A DNA stretch of 64,000 nucleotides from Bodo saltans (lineage: Eukaryota; Euglenozoa; Kinetoplastea; Eubodonida; Bodonidae): assembly GCA_001460835.1 (NCBI GenBank), contig CYKH01001400.1:109566-173565 (forward strand). Reading direction: 5' to 3'. A program made the position numbers and the translations under genes. The notes under the pieces are model-generated. The model searched no databases and was not told the DNA's origin. It saw nothing but the letters and a program-made list of their open reading frames with translations. Positions 27,434-37,000 of the stretch are shown here, piece by piece. Position 1 is the first letter of the stretch; each line of letters opens with the position of its first letter.

Positions 27434-28003
27434 ATGGGCTCGAAAGGTTCAAAGGGTGCTGAAGTCATCTCGGGAGGTGCACTAGCTCCTAACTTAGTAC
27501 CTGATGCCGCCATTAGTTCAAACGTTACCACCCCTCAAGAAAATGCAGATAAACGGAAACGCTACGCGAATCTTAAGTCTGCGTACGTACCCGCGTCTGA
27601 GGAAGACAAAAAGAAGAATCTCATTCAGCTTGTGTATGAAGAAGACTTCGAGACGATTGACCACATGCAAGCGCTGCGCCTTCCCCCGATGGTTGTGAAG
27701 GAGTTGAAAGACGGCCTTGACAGAGAATCCAAGCGCCGCTGCTACGATTTAGAAAAGGTAATGGCAAGATGTTTGCAGGATAAAATGTGGACTGCTTGGA
27801 AATGTCAGAAAGAGCGCGACGTTTATTATGCGTGCGCTCGTGATAAGCATAAAGATGGTGAGCTGATGAACGAATACCGCTGGAAGTACACACTTGGTAC
27901 CTTCCACGGCGAAATTCTCGCGCGTAACAACATTATGAAGAGGTTGTGGTACGAACATTTCCCAGATCGTGAGATTCCACACCCGTGGGTCGACGGTGAA
28001 TGA
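27434..28003 (+). CDS. CMC1-family-like cysteine-motif protein with acylation-type N-terminus
   Basis: 189 residues. The C-terminal half (ARCLQDKMWTAWKCQKERDV, YYACARDKHK, then YRWKYTLG) matches CMC1-type proteins of the mitochondrial intermembrane space, which assist cytochrome oxidase assembly. Spacing is C-x10-C-x9-C, so one cysteine of the classical twin CX9C appears missing or displaced. The start MGSKGSKG fits N-myristoylation (Gly2, Ser6), unusual for this family, which normally lacks it. Both features together point to a kinetoplastid variant; location is uncertain. Confidence 0.65.
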   Translation: MGSKGSKGAEVISGGALAPNLVPDAAISSNVTTPQENADKRKRYANLKSAYVPASEEDKKKNLIQLVYEEDFETIDHMQALRLPPMVVKELKDGLDRESKRRCYDLEKVMARCLQDKMWTAWKCQKERDVYYACARDKHKDGELMNEYRWKYTLGTFHGEILARNNIMKRLWYEHFPDREIPHPWVDGE

Positions 28004-28258
28004 TTTCTTTTTCAAGAAAAAAACTTCACTTTCACTGCTGAATTGGTTCATCACATGTGCTTGTGAGGTGCGCTGCCGAGACGCAACTCTTCACTACGCT
28101 GCACAACCCTCATTGCCAAAGTTGTGGCACTTCAAAATACTTTCTCGTTACTTTCACGACCTCTTTTGTCGCGACAGCCAAAAAAAAGCCTCAGTGAGTC
28201 AGTATGTGTTTGTAATTTAATTCATCTGCATCGACATTACCTCGTTTCACTTGTTTTC

Positions 28259-28260
28259 AG
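28259..28260 (+). promoter_or_regulatory. Putative trans-splice acceptor AG
   Basis: The T-rich sequence CTCGTTTCACTTGTTTTCAG ends at 28260, 22 bases before ATG 28283, supporting this start for the prenyltransferase over earlier in-frame codons. Confidence 0.5.
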
Positions 28261-28282
28261 GTATTTATTCCATCCATCAAGG

Positions 28283-29617
28283 ATGAGCGACCAACTTTCG
28301 TTTTACCCAAATGGCCACCCGATCACTATTTCGCGGACATTGTCAGAGCCTCAGTGGCTAGTAGATACGCTCCCGTCAAGTTCCTACAACGGCTCCATCG
28401 CAGATGTTGACGTTCTTGTGGGCAGCTTTGAGATGCTCGGCATGTCATTATCATTAGGTTTGGCGTGTGTATACTTTGCGTCGCTGTGGTTTCTGTATCA
28501 AGAGAATAGAACTCGTACTTCTCCCACCCCACAATTACCCCCAGGTCGGACATGGGTGGAAGTAGCGGTGCTGACACTGTTGTCAGGGCTCACTAGGATT
28601 GAACGGTGCGCGAAATTATTTCCAAAGAATCTTAGGGTCTTCAAAGTCAAGAAGACCGATGTTCTCGGCGCAGTTGTTAGTCACGAGTCATATGGGTGCG
28701 TGGGCCATCTCGCGCAGTCAACGTCAGAATCAACTGCAGTGCATGCTGACCACGGCCTCCGACACCTCGCTGTGATTATGGACGGAAACCGACGCTACGG
28801 GAGGCTTCTCATGAAGGAGAAGTCAAATGAGCAGCAAAAAGTAGATCAACGGAATGAGAATTTGCCTGCTGGCCCTTCTGCTGCTGCATCACCAAAAAGT
28901 AATGGAAAAGATCTTCTCCGCATCATGGCGACATCTCCCCTTAACGGCCATCGAGCTGGAGGTGAAAAATTGATGGAAGTCATCGAACATTGCGTTGCGC
29001 ATCACATTGAAATGCTAACTGTGTATGCGTTCTCCACGGAAAACTGGAGTCGCACTCAGGAGGAAATCGATGTGCTAATGTTTCTCTTCGAACATTTCTT
29101 TCAGCGTATTCGTGAATGTGCTTCGAAAAGTGGTATTTTTATTCGATTCATCTCGACCGAGCCACAACTGCTACCGCCGCACATATTCTCGCTCATGAAG
29201 GCCGTCGAAGAAGAAACGAGGAAGATCAGCCCTCGCAGGATCGTTGTCAACTGCTGCGTGAGTTACGGAGGCCGTTCCGAAATCGTGCGTGCGTGTCAAC
29301 GTCTCGCTGATCGGCACGCGGCACAAAACGAGCCAATATTGTTCACCGAAGAAGCGCTTCAGCGGGAAATGCTCCGCAGCGTGACTCAAAGTGATCATGA
29401 AGAATTGGATCAAAACCTGTTGGAGGATTTTGGTGGCGTCGAGCCTCAAGTGCTCTTGCGGACAAGCGGCGAAGCCCGAATTTCTAATTTTCTGATGTAC
29501 GAAACGGCTTATAGTGAGCTTGTGTTTATTGATAAAGCATGGCCTGAAGTCGATGAGGGAGATATCAAATCAGTCATAGGCGAGTTTTGTAGGCGGCAGC
29601 GCCGATTTGGCAAGTGA
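28283..29617 (+). CDS. cis-Prenyltransferase (dehydrodolichyl diphosphate synthase)
   Basis: Extends isoprenoid diphosphates for dolichol used in N-glycosylation and GPI anchors, at the endoplasmic reticulum. 444 residues. Motifs: VIMDGNRRYG (residue about 164), GHRAGGEKL, TVYAFSTENW, and RTSGEARISNFLMYETAYSELVF near residue 391. The motif order and the RxSG...R signature are those of the UPPS/DHDDS catalytic subunit. A membrane segment (MSLSLGLACVYFASLWFL) lies near residue 55. Two unusual points: an insert of about 45 residues separates the DGNRR motif from GHRAGG, where most homologues have about 10, and a smaller insert lies before RTSG. Confidence 0.92.
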   Translation: MSDQLSFYPNGHPITISRTLSEPQWLVDTLPSSSYNGSIADVDVLVGSFEMLGMSLSLGLACVYFASLWFLYQENRTRTSPTPQLPPGRTWVEVAVLTLLSGLTRIERCAKLFPKNLRVFKVKKTDVLGAVVSHESYGCVGHLAQSTSESTAVHADHGLRHLAVIMDGNRRYGRLLMKEKSNEQQKVDQRNENLPAGPSAAASPKSNGKDLLRIMATSPLNGHRAGGEKLMEVIEHCVAHHIEMLTVYAFSTENWSRTQEEIDVLMFLFEHFFQRIRECASKSGIFIRFISTEPQLLPPHIFSLMKAVEEETRKISPRRIVVNCCVSYGGRSEIVRACQRLADRHAAQNEPILFTEEALQREMLRSVTQSDHEELDQNLLEDFGGVEPQVLLRTSGEARISNFLMYETAYSELVFIDKAWPEVDEGDIKSVIGEFCRRQRRFGK

Positions 29618-29834
29618 CATCACAATTTTCTCCATTTACAGAGCCAACGTGTGTATGCTGTGCGTTCCAGTTGGCAACTTCTGTAGTGTCTAAGTTTTAT
29701 TTTTACTGGTGGGTCAATTCCCACTCATTTGTTGAATCCCTCTTCACTATTATGGTTCTTTTATTTTCTTCTTTTTGAGTGAAAGAAAGTTAGACTGGTG
29801 ACGTCGCGCGAGACGATCATTCTTTTAAGCAATA

Positions 29835-30539
29835 ATGAGGAAATCTGGTGGCGGTATGGCTGCAGCGGCTGCGCTAATGGCTGCGAACACCAAACCAACG
29901 AAACGTCTCTTGGACTCTGCCCTCTCGCCATTTGACTGGCAGTTTGCCTATTACGTTGACAGGCCCTATCGACCTCACGTGCAGCTTCTTGACAATCCTG
30001 ATGGTCCCGCTCCTACAACATTGATTTTGCAAGTATCAGAGCACTGCACCCCGAAGCGTTCATTAATTTCTGACACACTCACGGGTATGATGTCATCCGA
30101 TACAACCGCATCTCCGGTGGAAGAAGAAGAATTAGAGAAACTGCACACGATACTTGCTGGTAGCCAATTGTACCGGGGTGACAAGGAGATGTGGGTGTTG
30201 TTTGCTCGCGTGTTACTGAGAAGGAAAGCAAGTCATCTCGCTCATCGCACTGTAGTTGCGCTGCCGAGCGCATCGATTACGCCTGAGCTTTGGCGCGAAA
30301 TTATGGAGTCTGTCACTCAGGGAAGAATGAATAATGTGGACTTGATCAACCGTCTCCTCGATGAGGAGCAATTTCCTCTTCGCATTCAAGATGTAGGTAA
30401 AAAAAAAAACGACACCGCGATTCCCCGCAGTGTCGCATTCCATTCTCAAGCGTTACATCGCAACGGTGAAGCTTGTTGGCGGAGCTCTGCATCCTGCTCC
30501 TTTCCTTGCGTTCTTCAAGTGTGTGCAGGACGTCCGTGA
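29835..30539 (+). CDS. N-terminal part of the multi-zinc-module giant, frame-split in an A run
   Basis: ATG 29835 opens the gene; about 188 codons up to RIQDVGKKK are coherent, then an 11-base A run (30399-30409) is followed by low-quality Ser/Cys-rich translation. Removing one A would carry the frame directly into the 1629-residue ORF downstream, which overlaps this one and has only a GTG start. The helical character (LFARVLLRRKASHLAHRTVVALP) matches the helical modules of the downstream protein. A sequencing error is the simplest reading; programmed frameshifting is possible. Confidence 0.7.
   Translation: MRKSGGGMAAAAALMAANTKPTKRLLDSALSPFDWQFAYYVDRPYRPHVQLLDNPDGPAPTTLILQVSEHCTPKRSLISDTLTGMMSSDTTASPVEEEELEKLHTILAGSQLYRGDKEMWVLFARVLLRRKASHLAHRTVVALPSASITPELWREIMESVTQGRMNNVDLINRLLDEEQFPLRIQDVGKKKNDTAIPRSVAFHSQALHRNGEACWRSSASCSFPCVLQVCAGRP
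30399..30409 (+). other. Homopolymer A run at an apparent frameshift
   Basis: Eleven consecutive A bases at the junction of the 29835 and 30430 frames. Ten As would give one continuous reading frame. A length error in such a run is common in sequencing. Confidence 0.75.
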
Positions 30540-33500
30540 TCCTCACGCAAAGACGCCTATGGTCCACTGGAAGTTAGTATTGCGACATTTCCAACAACTC
30601 AACAAGAGTTGCCCTACATGGTACGTCTCCCACCCAGCTGAAGCAGCAGACCTCGTCAAGTATGTGATATTGGCATGCAGCAGCGGAGCTGATCCTAACC
30701 TCACCTTGCAACTCGCCAGGGTTGCAGCGAGCAGGCACATTTTGGACGGCGTAGAGCTCTCCTTGTGGTTGATGCATCGGATGGTACTTAGTCACCATGT
30801 GGAAGAGACAAAGGAGGTTGCTCATCGCCTTGTGCAGTGGTTATTTCACACGGTTGGTATTCACCTGCTACCACGATTCCACTCACAGCTGATTCCATTA
30901 GCACGCAATTTGTTGAATATTGAAGCGGTACAAGAAGTTGGATTTATCTACAGCACTATCATCGACCACGTCGCGGTGTTCAGCGAGGAATTCCGAATCC
31001 AGTGGATGGAGACGATGCGCGATATTCTTTGCTCCTGCTGTGGGTCGGTCTTTGGAGATTTAAATGTTCACAACGATCGAGTTTGTGCTACATGCATGCA
31101 CGTCACGCCTGCAAAATCACTTGCTGAGGTGCCAAGTTACGTTCTCACTGCGGAACATCTAGAACGCCTTAGAAAGAGAAGAAAGGTTGCCAAACGCGAA
31201 GGGCAGCAGCGCCTTCGAAACTTGGTCAGCAACCACGAGAATTCATCACGAGCGCCAATGACTTCAGAAGCAGTCTTCAAAATCCATGTACTCGCACAAT
31301 CATCATCACCTAAGAAAGATAGCAGCGATGCCATAGAAGTCGTAGATGTATCAACATCCTCGTCGCCTGTGGCTGCGCTACAAATTGGCGACAATTCAAA
31401 TTTACAGAGCCTCGTATTAGACAAAGACGCATCAGAGACTGATGTGCGTGCTGCTGTGGAAGAAGCCAGTCGTCGCAAAGATTTACTGGAAGGAGTTCGG
31501 CAACGCTTTAAACAGGTCAGTACAACGTCCACGGGGGTGACGGTTCCTTCTACCATTCCTCAGCTACAACATCATGTTCAGCAACAATTTAGAGCGGCGC
31601 GCGAAAGGGCCGTCCTTGCCCAAATTGTCAAAATTGATGGCGCATGGCAGTGCGTGTGGTGCCAAGAACAAAACACACCGAGTGACTCGCGCATTACCTG
31701 TAGCGCTTGTGCTGCAGAGACTGGTCCTGAAGCATCGTGGAGAACGTTCCTGAGTCAAGGCACTAGTGACATTCAAAATGAAATTCGTTCTCGCATCCGT
31801 GGTGGTGACGCTGCTGATGCAGTCATTGCTGCATACAACCTCATGGTGTATCGAAAGTCGTTTCTCATGCAAGCCAGTGAGATCGACTTTGTTCTGTTGG
31901 AAGATCTTGTTCGGCATCTCATCGGACTTCATGAGCGTGTTCTCGCAGGTTACCTCTTTATGAGAATGATACCAGCCTCACGACGCGCGAACTGTGTCGG
32001 ACTTATGAAGGAGTTGTCCGTGCTGTTTGGCAACGAGCCGAAGTTTGTGAAGGCAATCCAGCAAATCGAAACATTCAACGTCTCTGTTGACATCGTCGTC
32101 TTCGATGCCATATTCAACGCAGAGCAAACGTGCAAAGTTTGTTTTGGTCAGCATCGCTGGGAACAATGCCCAATTGTCACTCGTGACTTTACAACTACAA
32201 GAGTTTCGATCAACTTAAGTGTTGAAGAAAAGAAGCGATCTGCATATCAACATCTGAAACAAGCAATCGCTGCGGCTGTTGCAGCTACAATTGGAGCAAC
32301 TGCTGAGGCGAAAAAGAGCAAGCCGAGTCTAAGTGCAACGGCGTCGTACTCTCATCACGATATTTCTCTTGTTCACGCCGCGTACCAAGCATTCTTATCT
32401 TCAAACCGTGAGCCATTCTCAATCGAAAATCCTGTTGACACCAACAACTTATCGAGAGCGCTGTCGTTTGTGGGCGAATTTGTTCGAGGTAGCTTTGTTC
32501 TGCTTCACATCCCTGTTCACATGCGCCTCAACTCAACATACGCCGATGCTGTCGGATATTTCGGTGTAAGCAGTGATGATTTCTCTGCGCTGATGCAGAA
32601 GCGAAGTGCAATCGGGATTGACAACGGATCGCATCCAAATTTTGTTCAAGTCACACGAACCTGCTGCATTTGTCTTGAGAAGCAGCACGCAAGTTTCCAA
32701 TGTCCCAAGATGACGACTTGGGCAGATGAAGTGAAGCAGCTCATGCACGCTGGCACTGGCAGCGGCTCTGATATTGTTGTTGCGGGTGCAGAGCGCATCA
32801 AACGAGTCGCGCGATTACGCGCTCAAGTGGATGGTTGGGTGTACTCTGGCCCTGAAAGGCTTGAGGCGTTCCAGCGCTTTCTCATTGAGCATCTCGAAGA
32901 GCTTATCACCACCAAGACAGAAGAGACCAATCCTGCCTTCCATGCATTCAACAAAACTGTACTTTGCCTTCAAGAACGCGGTCGACAGAGCAATGCGTTG
33001 CGCTTGTATTCACGACTGCCAAGTGGTTTTGTTTCTCGTGGGACAACCATGGCGATGCTTGTCGCTGCAGGGTACCAGTCGGAGATCATTCCCAAGTTGA
33101 TGCAGCAAGGATCGTATGGTGGGAGAGATTTGGTATTCCAGCCAAATGATCGCTGCTTGTGCTGCTTTGAATCAGGTCACAGTTTCCTAGAGTGTCCAGA
33201 TATTGTTGGGTTTGCCTCTGGGATCAGGATCATGCGTGTGATGAGCACCGTAGGCTCCATTCGTTCCTCCAACTGTGGCATTCTTGCCGCGGCTGACTAC
33301 GTCTATCACCAATACAACTTCTCCCATTTGTCGTCGGAGATGCTGCGCGCAAAGCCTGATATGGTTCAGAAGGTTCTCTGGTTGATGCATCGTTGCTTTG
33401 CGTCTGGTCTTGTCAGCCGCGGAGTTCGTTTACTGCGCCGCGTTCCGGTTGAGATGCTTGAGATTCACCACTACGAGACAATGTGGCGAGCCACGTCTAT

Positions 33501-35319
33501 GCCAGAAGACCTCGTTGCCGAGCGTGTACAAAACCTGCAAACGATGTTCCATGATCAAAACTTAACCCCCTCATCCACGTCCCCCCAACGACGCATTACC
33601 TTTCCAAGGGAATTTATCACAGGGATTGCCGCGCTTATTCACGGCGATCACTGCAGGCATTGCTACGAGTACGGCCACCACCTAAGTGGTTGCACTCTAT
33701 TCCATGAGGAAGCAGAGTTTGGCCGCGACTTCATCGCAGTGTACCGCGTCGCCACGATGCTCGTCAACCTCTACGAACGAGAACGACTTGGCATTTACGC
33801 AACATTGGTTCGGTTTGTGCTAGAGCATCAATTGTTCTTACCGTATCACATCCTCGGTGTTCACAACGGCATGAACGCCCTCAGTGCTAGCCTTTCGATG
33901 GATCATGAACCTGGATTGGGGTTCCGAGTTCTTCAAGTATTACCGCCAGCATATCGCAAGCGTCACGCCATGCATTACGCCCTCAACGCGTTAGGAGTCA
34001 CCAAGCTGGACTGCATGAACGTACTACGAGAGTTTCATGTAACGGGAGATGCCCCTCCGCCACTTCTGCTGCATCGAGGAGATGAGCACGCCACTGGAAC
34101 CGCACCACCACCCATGGCTATGGAGCCCCAGCATCTTATCGTGATGCGACCGCCAATACCTGACTTGATGTTTGACCAGGTCATTGGTGCTGCGGAGGGC
34201 GGCAAAGTCGCGGTTGCTAACGCAGAAGCCCGCCTTGAACAGCTCGTCACTCAAGGAATGGCCCCCCGTGGATTTGTTTCGGATGCAGCGGAGCGCGAAG
34301 AGATGCAGCTGCCGATAGATTTCTCACAGACTCTGAAGGAACTTACTCAAACAACTGTCAAAGGCACGTTGACAACGTCTGCAGGCGCTGTCGCATCTTC
34401 TATGGTTCCCTCCCAACCCAGTGACGACCCCACGCCTGGTGCGCGGGTGGCAGGCCCCAGAAGTTACAAGATTAAGCAGGTTTGTGACATTGCCGGACTA
34501 CGAGAAGCGTTCTCTCCTATCATGGACTTCATGGAGCAGGTGAGCGGAGCAAAGTTGGGCTCTCGGTCTCCTCTTTTACAAGTGACTGAAATTCTTCAAG
34601 AGCTCGTCAGCTCAACGAACAACAGTCCTCCAAATACACCTCCAGCTTCTTCACAGAGGGTGGTGGCTGAAGCAGTTATCACCGCAAAAGCGAAAAGCAG
34701 CAATACTGCTGCTGCAGCATCACCAGTGCAACAGGCTACTACTGCTCCTCCGCGCAGGAGTGAAGATAACACTTCCACAGCACAGCCGCAGCTCTCACCT
34801 CAAGTGGCTTCCGCGAAGAAAGAAGCAGTATCTACTGCGCGCCAAGCTCCATCACAAGCCAGGCACAGCGACACAGTTGAATCTGTCGTACACGTACCAT
34901 CTCATCGTAATCAGCAACATCAGCGAGGGAGCAAGTTTGGTCACCAAAAACACCAAAATCAGCAAGGCCAACAGCAAAGGAACTTTGGTGGGTCGGGTGC
35001 AACGAACTCACAAAACCGACATCGCGGAAATGACGACCAACGAAATTCGATCAGAGTCACTCCTCGAGGCAACCATCAGCATGACAGTAATCGCCGGGGT
35101 CACTACGAGGAGGGTCAACAGCATCGCCGCCCGCAGCAGCAACAACAACAACACGATCATGGAAGCAATAGCCAACAACGCAAGTCACCGTCGTCGTGGA
35201 CACAATCTCCTCGTCATCACCAGGGCAATAGTGGCAACGGCCGCGATCACAGCTCCCCGTCCAACCAGCAGCAGCGCAACGGGAATTCGCAAGGATACCA
35301 ACGTCCGAGAAGCAATTGA
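30430..35319 (+). CDS. Giant helical-repeat protein with six Cys/zinc modules, putative RNA-binding
   Basis: 1629 residues in this frame, about 1820 with the preceding part. Six cysteine modules: CSCCG...CATC (31030), a RanBP2-type finger WQCVWC...CSAC (31645), and zinc knuckles at 32131 (CX2CX3HX4C), 32662, 33154 and 33652 (the last three CX2CX4HX4C). The first two are about 205 residues apart and the rest 162-177. Between them run helical stretches with a repeated tail of the type GL/RLL-R-P. After about 34300 the chain is disordered, ending in a Gln/Asn/His/Arg-rich, RGN-containing tail. RanBP2 fingers and knuckles of this type commonly bind single-stranded RNA, and the helical spacers recall PPR-like solenoids. 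RNA binding is inferred; the RNA is unknown. Confidence 0.8.
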   Translation: MSHSILKRYIATVKLVGGALHPAPFLAFFKCVQDVRDPHAKTPMVHWKLVLRHFQQLNKSCPTWYVSHPAEAADLVKYVILACSSGADPNLTLQLARVAASRHILDGVELSLWLMHRMVLSHHVEETKEVAHRLVQWLFHTVGIHLLPRFHSQLIPLARNLLNIEAVQEVGFIYSTIIDHVAVFSEEFRIQWMETMRDILCSCCGSVFGDLNVHNDRVCATCMHVTPAKSLAEVPSYVLTAEHLERLRKRRKVAKREGQQRLRNLVSNHENSSRAPMTSEAVFKIHVLAQSSSPKKDSSDAIEVVDVSTSSSPVAALQIGDNSNLQSLVLDKDASETDVRAAVEEASRRKDLLEGVRQRFKQVSTTSTGVTVPSTIPQLQHHVQQQFRAARERAVLAQIVKIDGAWQCVWCQEQNTPSDSRITCSACAAETGPEASWRTFLSQGTSDIQNEIRSRIRGGDAADAVIAAYNLMVYRKSFLMQASEIDFVLLEDLVRHLIGLHERVLAGYLFMRMIPASRRANCVGLMKELSVLFGNEPKFVKAIQQIETFNVSVDIVVFDAIFNAEQTCKVCFGQHRWEQCPIVTRDFTTTRVSINLSVEEKKRSAYQHLKQAIAAAVAATIGATAEAKKSKPSLSATASYSHHDISLVHAAYQAFLSSNREPFSIENPVDTNNLSRALSFVGEFVRGSFVLLHIPVHMRLNSTYADAVGYFGVSSDDFSALMQKRSAIGIDNGSHPNFVQVTRTCCICLEKQHASFQCPKMTTWADEVKQLMHAGTGSGSDIVVAGAERIKRVARLRAQVDGWVYSGPERLEAFQRFLIEHLEELITTKTEETNPAFHAFNKTVLCLQERGRQSNALRLYSRLPSGFVSRGTTMAMLVAAGYQSEIIPKLMQQGSYGGRDLVFQPNDRCLCCFESGHSFLECPDIVGFASGIRIMRVMSTVGSIRSSNCGILAAADYVYHQYNFSHLSSEMLRAKPDMVQKVLWLMHRCFASGLVSRGVRLLRRVPVEMLEIHHYETMWRATSMPEDLVAERVQNLQTMFHDQNLTPSSTSPQRRITFPREFITGIAALIHGDHCRHCYEYGHHLSGCTLFHEEAEFGRDFIAVYRVATMLVNLYERERLGIYATLVRFVLEHQLFLPYHILGVHNGMNALSASLSMDHEPGLGFRVLQVLPPAYRKRHAMHYALNALGVTKLDCMNVLREFHVTGDAPPPLLLHRGDEHATGTAPPPMAMEPQHLIVMRPPIPDLMFDQVIGAAEGGKVAVANAEARLEQLVTQGMAPRGFVSDAAEREEMQLPIDFSQTLKELTQTTVKGTLTTSAGAVASSMVPSQPSDDPTPGARVAGPRSYKIKQVCDIAGLREAFSPIMDFMEQVSGAKLGSRSPLLQVTEILQELVSSTNNSPPNTPPASSQRVVAEAVITAKAKSSNTAAAASPVQQATTAPPRRSEDNTSTAQPQLSPQVASAKKEAVSTARQAPSQARHSDTVESVVHVPSHRNQQHQRGSKFGHQKHQNQQGQQQRNFGGSGATNSQNRHRGNDDQRNSIRVTPRGNHQHDSNRRGHYEEGQQHRRPQQQQQQHDHGSNSQQRKSPSSWTQSPRHHQGNSGNGRDHSSPSNQQQRNGNSQGYQRPRSN

Positions 35320-35496
35320 TTGGTTGGAAAAAAGAAAATGGCACGGTTTGCTGATTCAGTGGTGACATGGGCACATCAAAAATTGAAGAAACGAAACGCA
35401 TTTACCTCAAGGATGTAATACGTGTATTTCTCCACCTTTTTCTGCTTCTTTTTATGACTTGTTTTTTATGGATGCAGACGGTTGTGAAGGGAGAAA

Positions 35497-36807
35497 ATGG
35501 CATCTTCAATTGAGTACGTTCACAAAGACTTAGCAAAGTTGGTAGTTAAGCACGGCGACATTGATGTTCCGGGAGTGGTCCAATTACATTCTCGCGCTAT
35601 CATTAACATTTGTGTCTTCCAAACAAGTGATGCCCAAGCGTCTCGAGGAAGGCGGCACAACACTTCTAGTAGTGGCAGCCAACAAGTAGTGCCCAACGCG
35701 GAAATCGCAGAAGGAAAAAATTTGAGGCTACAGACGATGATTGTCGACGCCGTAGATGGCAGCATCTTCGATCAGGCTCAACCGAACGTTTCTATCTCTG
35801 TAAGCGATAGACCCTATACCTGTATCGGAAGCACTGTCCAAGAAGTCTTGGTTGGCCTCGGAGATATGTCAAGCTCTTATTTTGCTGGTCTCGACTTGGC
35901 CCTTCTGAGCATGCGTAAAGGAGAGGAAAGCATCTTTGCTGCCACGCACAGGCTTGGATACGCTCTGTGTTCTTCGGATATTATCTTCAAACTTACCGTC
36001 GCAGAAGTTTATGGTGAGATCGAGCTGGTTGCACCAAGGAAAATCACGAAGCACATTGTTCATCGCCCAATCGAGCCAGTTCCCGATGCTTACGGCTTTC
36101 TAACTCCAGTGTACGGTGGCCAAGCGATTTTTCTTTTGAGTGAAATCGACCGGTTTACCGAAAAACCTATAAAGGGTGCTGGCGAAACGGTTGAGATCGG
36201 TGGACCCGATGTACCGGAGTGGAAAACGGAAGCACTCATGAGCATGCAGGCTGGTGAGTATTCCACGGTGCGTATTGAAAGTGGTGCCGTGTACAAACTT
36301 CGCCTCAAGGAATTCACCAACCCGGAGCCGCCACGAACCATCGCTAAACTACGAGAGAAGATTGATCAACTCAAGAAGAGCGGAAACGATTTGATTAGCC
36401 GCAAACATTCTCGGGCCCATGTTCGATATCAGGCTGGGCTATTTTGGCTTAAACTCATGCAACCTCGGCTCATCCCTAAACCAGATCAAGATCCGGAAAG
36501 TGTAGCACAACTCATGGAGCTTGAATCGCTGCTTGAGGGGAATCTCTCCCATGCATTGCTCGAAGAAGGACTTTATGAATCAGCGATAGATCATGCGACG
36601 CGAGCGCTTAGCCTTAACGCGAAAGCATTCAAGAATTACTTTCGCCGTGCAAAAGCAAAGAAGGGTCTTCGTCAGTTTCAAGCAGCCATCGCTGATCTGA
36701 ACCGCGCCGAGGATGTTCTTGAATCGCTCAAAATTCTCCGAGAGTCGAGTGAATGGAAAAGTATCGATGATGTTCGATTTGAAATTGACTGTGAGATGTC
36801 CGCGTAG
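35497..36807 (+). CDS. FKBP-type immunophilin with TPR domain
   Basis: 436 residues, ATG 35497. Residues about 100-180 carry the FKBP pattern (VQEVLVGLGD, FAGLDLALLSMRKGEESIF, FKLTVAEVYG). A second, weaker copy follows (GAGETVEIGG, LMSMQAGEYSTVRI). The C-terminal third contains TPR helices (ESAIDHATRALSLNAKAFKNYFRRAKA). FKBP-TPR proteins act as Hsp90 co-chaperones through the TPR carboxylate clamp. The peptidyl-prolyl active-site aromatics are not obvious, so catalytic activity is uncertain. Confidence 0.75.
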   Translation: MASSIEYVHKDLAKLVVKHGDIDVPGVVQLHSRAIINICVFQTSDAQASRGRRHNTSSSGSQQVVPNAEIAEGKNLRLQTMIVDAVDGSIFDQAQPNVSISVSDRPYTCIGSTVQEVLVGLGDMSSSYFAGLDLALLSMRKGEESIFAATHRLGYALCSSDIIFKLTVAEVYGEIELVAPRKITKHIVHRPIEPVPDAYGFLTPVYGGQAIFLLSEIDRFTEKPIKGAGETVEIGGPDVPEWKTEALMSMQAGEYSTVRIESGAVYKLRLKEFTNPEPPRTIAKLREKIDQLKKSGNDLISRKHSRAHVRYQAGLFWLKLMQPRLIPKPDQDPESVAQLMELESLLEGNLSHALLEEGLYESAIDHATRALSLNAKAFKNYFRRAKAKKGLRQFQAAIADLNRAEDVLESLKILRESSEWKSIDDVRFEIDCEMSA

Positions 36808-36945
36808 TTATATTGACAAGGAGACAGTGGCTCTGGAACTGCCGTTGCAGAGTCGACAGTTTTGGTGAAGACATTTGCGCAAATGAATGATGCCTGATTA
36901 GCAACGTACGGTGGTTCCCACGTTGGTGACCTATGTACTGTTTCC

Positions 36946-36970
36946 TGTTGTTGTTGTTGTTGTTGTTGTT
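36946..36970 (+). repeat. (TTG)n microsatellite
   Basis: About eight TTG units directly before the splice acceptor (AG at 36985-36986) of the next gene. It may serve as part of the pyrimidine tract. Confidence 0.85.
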
Positions 36971-37000
36971 TTTTGTTACTTCGCAGAAATACTTGCAACG

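Noticed and set aside
30393-30430. GT...AG segment of 38 bases at the frame change of the zinc-module gene
   Set aside because: Too short for a normal intron, and its removal does not put the downstream ORF in frame; the A run explains the break better.
36911-37000. Upstream GTG extension of the 37001 gene giving a poly-Val membrane helix
   Set aside because: The valines come from the (TTG)n microsatellite; the splice acceptor at 36985-36986 removes this part from the mRNA.
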